A DNA stretch of 10,151 nt, from NCBI GenBank assembly GCA_945952175.1, contig CAMFHW010000108.1, positions 1-10,151 on the forward strand, written 5' to 3'. The position numbers were made by a program, and so were the translations under genes. This document shows, one piece after another, positions 1 to 4,916 of the stretch (its first letter is position 1; every line of letters begins with the position of its first letter). Source of the DNA: an uncultured Phenylobacterium sp. (GTDB lineage Bacteria > Pseudomonadota > Alphaproteobacteria > Caulobacterales > Caulobacteraceae). A model generated the notes under the pieces. It had not been told where the DNA came from, ran no database searches, and saw nothing but the letters and a program-made list of their open reading frames with translations.

Positions 1-105
1 ACAATGGGGCGACAGAACTGGCGCCGAGGGAGGGCTTCCGCCCTTCGTCACGCCGATAGAGGGGTCCTAGGCGCAAGGCCTAGGATGACGGGCGGACGTG
101 AGAGG
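1..105. other. Non-coding stretch at window start
   Basis: I see no credible gene here. Besides the repeat at 55-91, there is a small hairpin in which AGGGC (31-35) pairs with GCCCT (40-44) around a 4-base loop. It has no T-run on either side and is not a convincing terminator. Reading leftwards, this stretch lies downstream of the DUF2842 gene. Confidence 0.5.
55..91 (-). repeat. Dispersed REP-like palindromic repeat, copy 1 (single unit)
   Basis: Read on the minus strand, this 37-base unit matches 3544-3580 at 34 of 37 positions; the three differences are all transitions. It contains a perfect stem: TCCTAGGC (65-72) pairs with GCCTAGGA (78-85) around a 5-base loop. It begins 15 bases after the stop codon of the minus-strand DUF2842 gene, so it lies in that gene's 3' untranslated region. 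A second, inverted unit, as seen in the copy at 3544-3678, would be expected to fall before base 1, so whether this copy is single or half of a pair cannot be judged here. It could act as a transcript 3'-end stabiliser or simply be a dispersed repeat. Confidence 0.8.
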
Positions 106-303
106 TCAGCGCTCGCGGTTCATCCAGGTGATGAGCGGGAGCACCGGCACGCCCCACAGGATGCCGACCACGGCGAAATAGGCGAACTTGATCGCGCCGT
201 TGTCGGGCAGGTGGTCGGCGATGGTGGCAGCCAGCCAGATGTAGCCGCAGAGGAAGGCCAGGAGGCCGGCCCCGCCGATCAGCTTCTTCACACGCGCGTT
301 CAT
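106..303 (-). CDS. Small membrane protein, DUF2842 family
   Basis: This encodes a 65-residue protein of unknown function resembling the DUF2842 family of small alphaproteobacterial membrane proteins. Two hydrophobic segments, at about residues 9-29 and 40-60, are joined by a short polar loop. The N-terminus is basic (NARVKK) and the C-terminus ends in a Trp-Met-Asn-Arg pattern, both typical of the family; family members are usually about 65-75 residues long. The ATG at 303 is chosen because the hydrophobic protein starts right after it, although the Shine-Dalgarno sequence is weak. The gene lies 32 bases after another small membrane-protein gene on the same strand, so the two are probably co-transcribed. 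A dispersed palindromic repeat follows its stop. The family assignment is by pattern recognition and the role is unknown. Confidence 0.8.
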   Translation of the reverse strand: MNARVKKLIGGAGLLAFLCGYIWLAATIADHLPDNGAIKFAYFAVVGILWGVPVLPLITWMNRER

Positions 304-335
304 GAGCGGAGCTATAGGCGGCGCCGGGCGGCGCG

Positions 336-590
336 TCACCTGTCGGGGCGGATCGCCAGGACGGCCAAGGCGAGGATGGCCGTGGCCCCCGCCGTGGCGA
401 GCAGCAGCATGGCCAGCAGGCCCTGGAAGCGCAGGCCCAGCATCTGGGCCGCCAGCCCGCCGAGTCCGGCGCCGGCCAGGCCCAGCAGCAGGCTCATGAA
501 CAGGCTGAGCCGCCGGCGCACGAGACTGCGCGCCACGCATCCGGCCACCAGTCCCGCCAAGACCACGCCGAGCAGGCCGACGCCTTCCAA
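336..590 (-). CDS. GlsB/YeaQ/YmgE-like small membrane protein (TTG start)
   Basis: This encodes an 84-residue, very hydrophobic, Gly/Ala/Leu-rich protein with about three membrane segments (residues 3-20, 31-50 and 57-79). The pattern GLVAGCVAR, then a basic turn (RRR), then a Gly-rich segment, resembles the transglycosylase-associated (GlsB/YeaQ/YmgE) stress-response membrane family, although the match is loose. No ATG gives a sensible start. The TTG at 590 is preceded by GAGGAG with a 6-base spacer, and the hydrophobic protein begins immediately after it. Starting further upstream would add a Cys/Arg-rich stretch that looks non-coding. The gene is divergent from ctaA and probably forms an operon with the DUF2842 gene. 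Function is unknown; an unrelated small membrane protein is possible. Confidence 0.6.
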   Translation of the reverse strand: MEGVGLLGVVLAGLVAGCVARSLVRRRLSLFMSLLLGLAGAGLGGLAAQMLGLRFQGLLAMLLLATAGATAILALAVLAIRPDR

Positions 591-725
591 AGGATGCTCC
601 TCGCAACGCTGCGGCCTCTTCGGTGAGCATCTGCGGCGTCGCGCCGCGCCGCAAGCGTGGACGCGGGCGCGCATCTCGGGTAGCGACGCTTCACGCGTTC
701 TTCGAAGGGCTTACGTCACCCCCCA
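591..725. other. Divergent intergenic region between small membrane gene and ctaA
   Basis: This 135-base gap must hold the start signals for both directions. For ctaA, a possible promoter is TGGACG (658-663), 17 bases, then TAGCGA (681-686), which is a poor match to consensus. GAAGGG at 704-709 is 16 bases from the ctaA ATG, too far to be a good Shine-Dalgarno site. No operator-like palindrome comparable to that upstream of csoR is seen. Confidence 0.3.
597..602 (-). promoter_or_regulatory. Shine-Dalgarno site fixing a TTG start
   Basis: GAGGAG on the minus strand lies 6 bases before the TTG at 590. It is the main reason for choosing this non-ATG start for the small membrane protein, since no ATG in that frame has comparable support. 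Confidence 0.55.
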
Positions 726-1757
726 ATGACTTCCTTCCTCCGTTCGGACCGGTCGCGGCCGGTGGCAATCTGGTTGTTGGCCGTGGCTGTGCTGGTGCTG
801 GCCATGGTCGTGGTGGGCGGGGCGACCCGGCTGACCGATTCCGGCCTGTCGATCACGCAGTGGAAGCCGGTGTCCGGCGCCCTGCCGCCGATGTCGCAGA
901 CCGACTGGAACCAGGAGTTCGAGCGCTACAAGCAGATCCCGCAGTACGCCCAGCTCAACAAGGGCATGAGCCTGTCGGCGTTCAAGGCCATCTACTGGTG
1001 GGAGTGGAGCCACCGGCTGCTGGGCCGGCTGGTCGGCGTAGCCTTCGGACTGCCGTTCGTGGTGTTCCTGGCGCGCCAGGAGATCCCGCGCCGGCTGATC
1101 TGGCGCTGCGGGGTGCTGTTCGCCCTGGGCGGCCTGCAGGGCCTGGTGGGCTGGTGGATGGTGGCCAGCGGGCTGGTCGATCGCATCTCGGTCGCGCCGG
1201 AGCGGCTGGCGACGCATCTGGGCCTCGCCTTCATCCTGCTGGGGGCCCTGGTCTGGACCGGGCTCGACGCCTGGGCGGGCGCGCCGCGGGTGACCGTGCC
1301 GAACCCCTGGGTGCGCGGAAGCTGGGCCCTGATCGGCCTGATCTATTTTCAGATCCTGCTGGGGGCCTTGGTGGCCGGCAACGACGCCGGGCTGGTCTAT
1401 AACGACTGGCCGCTGATGAATGGCCAGCTGTTCCCTAAGGACTATGCGGGCGCGGGCCTGTGGCAGACCCTGGCGCACAGCCAGGGGGCCGTGCAGCTGC
1501 ATCACCGGTTGGGCGCCTACGCCCTGCTGATCGCGGCCATCGCGACGGCGGTCGGCGCGTTGCGCTCGCGGCATCTGCCCGGCGAGGCCAAGGCGCTGGC
1601 GCTGGCGCTCGCTGGGGGCGTGGTCCTCCAGGCGTGCCTGGGGATCGCCACCCTGATGACCCACGTGCCGATCGGCCTGGGCATGGCGCACCAGGTGATG
1701 GCGGCCCTGGTGCTCAGCACGGCGGTGGCGTTCGCCTGGCGGGTCCGTCGCCCCTGA
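726..1757 (+). CDS. ctaA: Heme A synthase (COX15/CtaA family)
   Basis: This enzyme oxidises the C8 methyl group of heme O to a formyl group, giving heme A for aa3-type cytochrome oxidases; it acts in the inner membrane. The 343-residue protein has about eight hydrophobic helices. Family signatures include GGATRLTDSGLSITQWKP near residues 31-48, Glu93 and His96 in WEWSHR, His164 in ATHLG, His260 in QLHHR, and His322 in MAHQ. The histidines are the expected heme ligands, and the Glu is the position implicated in catalysis in the Bacillus enzyme. The NDAGLVYNDWPLMNG segment at 219-233 is typical of the alphaproteobacterial/mitochondrial branch. The length matches that branch. The start is the ATG just before the TSFLRSDRSRPVA leader; the Shine-Dalgarno sequence is weak. 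A copper-type repressor gene follows after a 77-base gap, but with its own promoter. Confidence 0.95.
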   Translation: MTSFLRSDRSRPVAIWLLAVAVLVLAMVVVGGATRLTDSGLSITQWKPVSGALPPMSQTDWNQEFERYKQIPQYAQLNKGMSLSAFKAIYWWEWSHRLLGRLVGVAFGLPFVVFLARQEIPRRLIWRCGVLFALGGLQGLVGWWMVASGLVDRISVAPERLATHLGLAFILLGALVWTGLDAWAGAPRVTVPNPWVRGSWALIGLIYFQILLGALVAGNDAGLVYNDWPLMNGQLFPKDYAGAGLWQTLAHSQGAVQLHHRLGAYALLIAAIATAVGALRSRHLPGEAKALALALAGGVVLQACLGIATLMTHVPIGLGMAHQVMAALVLSTAVAFAWRVRRP

Positions 1758-1799
1758 TCCCCGGACGTGATCGACCAGGCGCCGGCGTCTCGCCGTGAG

Positions 1800-1828
1800 T
1801 TGAGATATCCCCTCCAGGGGGATAGGAT
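1800..1828 (+). promoter_or_regulatory. Predicted csoR promoter (-35 TTGAGA, -10 TAGGAT)
   Basis: TTGAGA at 1800-1805 and TAGGAT at 1823-1828 are separated by exactly 17 bases. The expected transcription start is about 1834-1836, which coincides with the ATG at 1835. The transcript may therefore be leaderless, and the AGGA before the ATG may be part of the -10 element rather than a ribosome-binding site. The spacer is filled by the palindromic operator. Prediction from pattern only. Confidence 0.65.
1806..1824 (+). promoter_or_regulatory. Predicted CsoR-family operator palindrome
   Basis: TATCCCC (1806-1812) is a perfect inverted repeat of GGGGATA (1818-1824) around a 5-base centre. C/G tracts flanked by A/T-rich inverted ends are the hallmark of CsoR/RcnR-family operators. 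The site fills the spacer between the -35 and -10 of the repressor's own promoter, which implies autorepression. A bound tetramer would block RNA polymerase, and metal binding would release it. The repressor gene starts 11 bases downstream. Confidence 0.75.
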
Positions 1829-1834
1829 GCTCGC

Positions 1835-2086
1835 ATGTCGGACAAGCACGCATCGCACCCCGCCATCACCAGCCGCCTGCGCCGGGCGGAGGGTCATCTG
1901 AAATCGGTGATCGGCATGATGGAGGCTGGCCGCAGCTGCCTCGACATCGCCCAGCAGCTCCACGCCGTCGAGGCGGCGCTGGCGAACGCCAAGCGCGAGT
2001 TGATCCACGACCATATCGAACACTGCCTGGAGGACGGCGGCGCGGCCGACCTCAAGGAGATCAAGCAACTGACCAAGTATCTGTAG
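1835..2086 (+). CDS. CsoR/RcnR/FrmR-family metal-sensing repressor
   Basis: This 83-residue all-helical repressor (DUF156 family, normally 85-95 residues) binds DNA as a tetramer and releases it on binding metal or another effector. The family core is clear: ITSRLRRAEGHLKSVIGMM at 11-29, the Cys35-containing turn (GRSCLDI), and LIHDHIEHCLED at 56-67. The sensor positions read Cys35, His60 and Cys64. This is the arrangement of Cu(I)-sensing CsoR rather than the Cys-His-His of the nickel/cobalt sensor RcnR or the Cys-His-Glu of FrmR. His5, His8, His58 and His63 are additional potential ligands. The ATG follows a promoter with an embedded operator, so the gene is probably self-regulated. It is followed after 31 bases by a methyltransferase gene that it probably controls. 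Copper is the best-supported ligand but is not proven; another thiophilic metal or a reactive sulfur or aldehyde species is possible. Confidence 0.9.
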   Translation: MSDKHASHPAITSRLRRAEGHLKSVIGMMEAGRSCLDIAQQLHAVEAALANAKRELIHDHIEHCLEDGGAADLKEIKQLTKYL

Positions 2087-2089
2087 CAG

Positions 2090-2106
2090 CGACGGCGCCG
2101 CCGTCG
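2090..2106 (+). other. Intercistronic hairpin abutting the methyltransferase ribosome-binding site
   Basis: CGACGGC (2090-2096) pairs perfectly with GCCGTCG (2100-2106) around a 3-base loop. The last stem base is also the first G of the GGGAGG Shine-Dalgarno sequence (2106-2111) of the next gene. There is no T-run, so it is not a typical terminator. It could stabilise mRNA or reduce translation of the second gene. Confidence 0.55.
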
Positions 2107-2117
2107 GGAGGAACGCC

Positions 2118-3098
2118 ATGCATCACACCCGCGCGGCCGGCGGCCGCAACCTGCACAGCCACATGTGGATCTTCGGCCTGGGCGGCCTGGCCCTCGGCGG
2201 AGGCTTCCTAGTGTTCGCGCCGCAGATCCCGGTCGTCTCGAAGTCGATCCTGCTGTTCGCCGGCTTCCATCTGGTGGGCGCCGTGATCCTGCTGGCGACG
2301 CTCTATTTCGGCGCGGGGCGGGACTGGCTGCGGCGACTTGGCGCCGGCAAGGCCAAGGCCGACCGTCTCGACTTCGGCTGGGGCCCAGGCTGGATGAATG
2401 GTCTGGCCCTGGTGTCGTTCGCCTGCCTGGCCGGGGCGATCCTGATCGAGGTGGCGGCGCCCGCCTGGTGGCCGGCGGCCTTCGCCCTGGTGGGGTTGGC
2501 GGCCAACTTCCTGGCCGGCAATTCGATCATGCGCGGCTTCCGCCGGGTGGATCAGTCGGTGCTGCCCCTGGTGCGCTTCCTGCCCAAGGGCGAGGGGCTG
2601 GTGCTGGACGCCGGCTGCGGCGCCGGGCGGACGAGCATCGCGGTGGCGCGGGCCCTGACCTCGGCCCGGGTCTTCGCCGTCGACCGGTTCGACGCCGACT
2701 ATATCGACGACGGCGGACGTGACCTGCTGGCGAGGAATCTGACGCTCAGCGGCGTCGCCGACCGGGTCAGCATCGAACAGGCGGACCTGACGGCCCTGCC
2801 GTTCGCCGAGGGGGATTTCGACGGGGTGGTCAGCACCCACGTCTACGACCATCTGGGCGGCGGCAAGCAGAAGGGCCTGGAGGAGGCCTATCGCGTGCTG
2901 AAGCCCGGCGGGCGCTTCCTGATGGGCGTGTGGGTTCCCGGCTGGTCGATGTTCACCATCGGGGCGGTGCTGTCCTTCTTCCTGACCTCGAAGGCGAAGT
3001 GGCGGGAGATGGCCAAGGCGGCGGGCTTCGAACTCGAGGACGAGCAGGTGAACAACCACGCCTGGTTCCTGGTGATGCGCAAGCCGGCGGCGGCCTGA
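2118..3098 (+). CDS. Membrane-anchored class I SAM-dependent methyltransferase
   Basis: This 326-residue protein combines a membrane domain with a methyltransferase domain. The N-terminus is His-containing (His2, His3, His13, His15). Four hydrophobic segments follow at about 16-34, 43-64, 92-112 and 117-137. From residue 147 there is a Rossmann-fold methyltransferase: motif I LVLDAGCGAG at 161-170, the acidic ribose-binding position Asp189 in VFAVDR, QADLTALPF at 221-229, and the post-motif VLKPGGRF at 260-267. A hydrophobic patch at 274-289 may contact the membrane. The substrate cannot be read from the sequence. The only cysteines are Cys103 and Cys167, which argues against an arsenite methyltransferase. 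GGGAGG lies 6 bases before the ATG. The position 31 bases after a CsoR-type repressor implies metal-responsive expression. A lipid, quinone or small hydrophobic substrate is plausible but inferred. Confidence 0.85.
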   Translation: MHHTRAAGGRNLHSHMWIFGLGGLALGGGFLVFAPQIPVVSKSILLFAGFHLVGAVILLATLYFGAGRDWLRRLGAGKAKADRLDFGWGPGWMNGLALVSFACLAGAILIEVAAPAWWPAAFALVGLAANFLAGNSIMRGFRRVDQSVLPLVRFLPKGEGLVLDAGCGAGRTSIAVARALTSARVFAVDRFDADYIDDGGRDLLARNLTLSGVADRVSIEQADLTALPFAEGDFDGVVSTHVYDHLGGGKQKGLEEAYRVLKPGGRFLMGVWVPGWSMFTIGAVLSFFLTSKAKWREMAKAAGFELEDEQVNNHAWFLVMRKPAAA

Positions 3099-3174
3099 GG
3101 TGTTTGGGGGCGATTTCCGCGGGCGTCTCGACCGATGAGCCGCTAGGCTCGCTCCTGCCGTAGGGGAGGGCGCC
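3099..3174. other. Intergenic region upstream of the MmcQ/YjbR gene
   Basis: This region holds GAGCC (3137-3141)/GGCTC (3146-3150) around GCTA, and TAGGCT at 3144-3149, which resembles the -10 elements of two other genes in the window. No good -35 lies 17 bases upstream. TAGGCT is 25 bases before the ATG. GGGGAGGG precedes the start and serves as a strong Shine-Dalgarno site. Confidence 0.35.
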
Positions 3175-3543
3175 ATGAGCCCGGATTGCACCACGCTCGC
3201 CGCATTGGTCGAGGCCAAGCCTGGAGCCACGGGCGGATCGCTGCCCTCGGCCCCCGGGGTGGTGCTCTACAAGGTGATGGGCAAGATGTTCGCCATCCTG
3301 AGCACGCGGAAGTCGGAATACGTGATCCTGAAGTGCGACCCGCACCTGGCCGAGATGCTGCGCGAGCAATATGCCGGGGTGGGGCACAGGTCGCACCTGG
3401 ACCGGCGGTTCTGGATCAGCGTCGATATCGGCTCGGACGTGCCGTTGGGCGAGATCGGGCGGTTGGTGGACCAGTCCTACGACCTGGTCTGCGCGGGCCT
3501 GACGAAGAAGCAGAGGACGGAGCTGGCGGGCGTTTGCTCCTGA
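3175..3543 (+). CDS. MmcQ/YjbR-family protein
   Basis: This 122-residue protein matches the MmcQ/YjbR family, whose fold has been likened to a nucleic-acid-binding type but whose function is not settled. The typical elements are LYKVMGKMFAIL (31-42), a VILKC strand (50-54), LREQYAGVGHRSHLDRRFWISV (62-83) with the characteristic Trp80, and LVDQSYDLVCAGLTKKQR (97-114). Family members are usually about 110-125 residues, so the gene is full length. The start is supported by GGGGAGGG just upstream. It stands alone on this strand: the methyltransferase stop is 76 bases away, and a 135-bp inverted-repeat element begins right after its TGA. DNA binding should not be assumed from the name. Confidence 0.85.
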   Translation: MSPDCTTLAALVEAKPGATGGSLPSAPGVVLYKVMGKMFAILSTRKSEYVILKCDPHLAEMLREQYAGVGHRSHLDRRFWISVDIGSDVPLGEIGRLVDQSYDLVCAGLTKKQRTELAGVCS

Positions 3544-3678
3544 CCGTCATCCCAGGCCTTGTGCCCAGGACCCCTCTATCCGCTGTATTGCCTGAGGGTC
3601 GGCCCGCAGGATCGCCGCATCCGGCAGGACCGTGCGCGCCCTCGACAGGGATCCCAGGCGCAGGGCCTAGGATGACGG
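3544..3678. repeat. 135-bp inverted-repeat element (BIME/MITE-like), copy 2
   Basis: The left arm 3544-3575 and right arm 3647-3678 are inverted repeats matching at 26 of 32 positions. They enclose 71 bases of non-coding DNA. The mismatches are mainly transitions, several of which would still allow G-U pairing in RNA. The left arm plus five bases (3544-3580) matches the minus strand of 55-91 at 34 of 37 positions, so it is a dispersed family and not a chance palindrome. The element begins at the first base after the MmcQ/YjbR stop codon. No clear target-site duplication or transposase is present. It is most like a paired REP (BIME); a non-autonomous transposon relic is the alternative. Confidence 0.85.
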
Positions 3679-3770
3679 AGCGGGCGGTTCTGACGAAGTG
3701 GTATCATATTACCCAATTCCGCAACACCTTACGAAATAAGGGTTTGCGACGAATTGGCGCGCATGGTGTG
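3679..3770. other. Less GC-rich intergenic stretch upstream of rplM
   Basis: This stretch between the inverted-repeat element and the rplM promoter is visibly less GC-rich than its surroundings, especially 3700-3745. No gene and no convincing operator are seen. It may contain upstream promoter elements for the ribosomal protein operon. Confidence 0.4.
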
Positions 3771-3799
3771 TTGACAGGGTCGCATGGCTGCCGTAGTAG
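3771..3799 (+). promoter_or_regulatory. Predicted rplM-rpsI promoter
   Basis: A perfect TTGACA lies at 3771-3776. TAGTAG at 3794-3799 is 17 bases further on and could be the -10, although it matches consensus at only three positions. The predicted start near 3806 would leave a leader of about 47 bases before the rplM ATG. The consensus -35 suits a highly expressed ribosomal operon. Confidence 0.5.
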
Positions 3800-3852
3800 C
3801 GCGCCCTCTGATCGCGGGCGCCGTCCGCGAGCTCTATTTACGGATCGTTCCC

Positions 3853-4326
3853 ATGCAGAAGACGACGGCTTCGCTGAAGCCCGCCGACGTCGAGAAGAAG
3901 TGGATCGTGATCGACGCCGAGAACGCCGTGGTCGGCCGTCTCGCCACGTTCATCGCGATGCGCCTTCGCGGCAAGCACCGCCCCGACTACACCCCGAACG
4001 TGGACTGCGGCGACTATGTCGTCGTGCTCAACGCCGACAAGGTGAAGTTCACCGGCCGCAAGCTGCAGCAGAAGACCTACTACTGGCACACCGGCTATCC
4101 GGGCGGCATCAAGGAACGCACCGCGGACAAGATCCTCGGCGGCAAGTTCCCCGAGCGCGTGCTGGAAAAGGCCGTCGAGCGCATGCTGCCGAAGGAAAGC
4201 CCGCTGGCCCGCAAGCAACTGACGCACCTGCGCATCTACAACAGCGGTGAGCATCCGCACGAGGCGCAGAACCCCGAGACCATCGCGTTCGCCGACATGA
4301 ACGCCAAGAACGTGCGGAGCAAGTAA
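3853..4326 (+). CDS. rplM: 50S ribosomal protein L13
   Basis: L13 is an early-assembling protein of the large ribosomal subunit. The 157-residue sequence shows the family signature throughout: KKWIVIDAENAVVGRLAT at 15-32, RGKHRPDYTPNVDCGDYVVVLNA at 39-61 with the usual KVKFTGRK after it, YYWHTGYPGGIKERT at 76-90, and the C-terminal MLPKESPLARKQLTHLRIY and SGEHPHEAQNP. The ATG at 3853 is chosen because MQKTTASLKPADVEKKW is the usual alphaproteobacterial N-terminus. The frame stays open to an ATG at 3784, but that start would overlap the -10 element. The gene is co-transcribed with rpsI, the conserved partner, 5 bases downstream. Confidence 0.97.
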   Translation: MQKTTASLKPADVEKKWIVIDAENAVVGRLATFIAMRLRGKHRPDYTPNVDCGDYVVVLNADKVKFTGRKLQQKTYYWHTGYPGGIKERTADKILGGKFPERVLEKAVERMLPKESPLARKQLTHLRIYNSGEHPHEAQNPETIAFADMNAKNVRSK

Positions 4327-4331
4327 GCCAG

Positions 4332-4811
4332 ATGTCCGAAGGTCCCACTGGTTTCGACGCGCTGCAAAGCCTGTCCTCGAACCCGCAAGCCGACGCGCCC
4401 GTCCACGAGCGCAAGGTCGACGCCCAGGGCCGCGCCTATGCGACCGGCAAGCGGAAGAACGCGATCGCCAAGGTCTGGATCAAGCCGGGCAAGGGCCAGA
4501 TCACGATCAACGGCCGCGACCAGGAAGTCTATTTCGCCCGTCCGGTGCTGCGCATGATGATCGCCCAGCCGTTGGAAGTGACCGACCGCCTGGGTCAATT
4601 CGACGTGGTGGTCTCGGTGGAAGGCTCCGGCCTGTCCGGCCAGGCCGGCGCGATCCGTCACGGCCTGTCCAAGGCCCTGACCTATTATGAGCCGGGCCTG
4701 CGCCCGGTGCTGAAGCCGCACGGCTTCCTGACCCGCGACCCGCGCGTCGTGGAGCGGAAGAAGTACGGCAAGGCCAAGGCCCGACGCAGCTTCCAGTTCT
4801 CGAAGCGCTAA
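4332..4811 (+). CDS. rpsI: 30S ribosomal protein S9
   Basis: S9 is a small-subunit protein whose C-terminal tail reaches the P-site tRNA. The 159-residue protein has the core AYATGKRKNAIAKVWIKPGKG (35-55), GLSGQAGAIRHGLSKAL (100-116) and GFLTRDPRVVERKKYGKAKARRSFQFSKR (131-159), ending in the invariant Lys-Arg tail. The first 30 or so residues are a variable, polar extension that is common in alphaproteobacterial S9. The gene starts 5 bases after rplM, and a GGAG inside the end of rplM could serve as its ribosome-binding site. The operon ends at a strong hairpin terminator about 27 bases downstream. Confidence 0.97.
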   Translation: MSEGPTGFDALQSLSSNPQADAPVHERKVDAQGRAYATGKRKNAIAKVWIKPGKGQITINGRDQEVYFARPVLRMMIAQPLEVTDRLGQFDVVVSVEGSGLSGQAGAIRHGLSKALTYYEPGLRPVLKPHGFLTRDPRVVERKKYGKAKARRSFQFSKR

Positions 4812-4838
4812 CCGCGCGCGAGCACCTGTGTTCGCGAG

Positions 4839-4870
4839 GGGGCGCTTCGGGAAACCGAGGCGCCCCTTCT
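4839..4870 (+). terminator. Intrinsic terminator of rplM-rpsI
   Basis: A 12-bp stem forms between 4839-4850 and 4855-4866, with a single G-U wobble, closed by a GAAA tetraloop. The T-rich tail is short (TTCT). The position just after rpsI and before argC fits the end of the ribosomal operon; the weak T-run means some readthrough into argC is possible. Confidence 0.75.
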
Positions 4871-4916
4871 GCTATCTGGACTTCCCGTTCCTGGATTCTG
4901 TTTCGGACCCACGACC

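Noticed and set aside
1783..1795. CGGCG/CGCCG hairpin after ctaA as a terminator
   Set aside because: Only 5 bp with a 3-base loop and no T-run; it is expected by chance in sequence this GC-rich.
711..1853. 380-codon minus-strand frame opposite ctaA
   Set aside because: Low-complexity His/Gln/Arg-rich translation with no family features; ctaA on the plus strand explains the region.
2118..3098. Arsenite methyltransferase (ArsM) under an Ars-type regulator
   Set aside because: The protein has only Cys103 and Cys167, without the conserved cysteines needed for arsenic binding, and the regulator is CsoR-type rather than ArsR-type.
2208..3230. 340-codon minus-strand frame opposite the methyltransferase
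   Set aside because: Shadow frame with no recognisable domain, spanning a real gene end and an intergenic region.
3544..3678. Complete insertion sequence or CRISPR repeat
   Set aside because: No transposase fits in 135 bp, no target duplication is visible, and two inverted arms are not a regularly spaced direct-repeat array.
3784..3852. Upstream in-frame ATG giving rplM a 23-residue extension
   Set aside because: The ATG sits between the predicted -35 and -10, so it would not be transcribed, and L13 proteins normally start at the MQKTTASLKP-like position.
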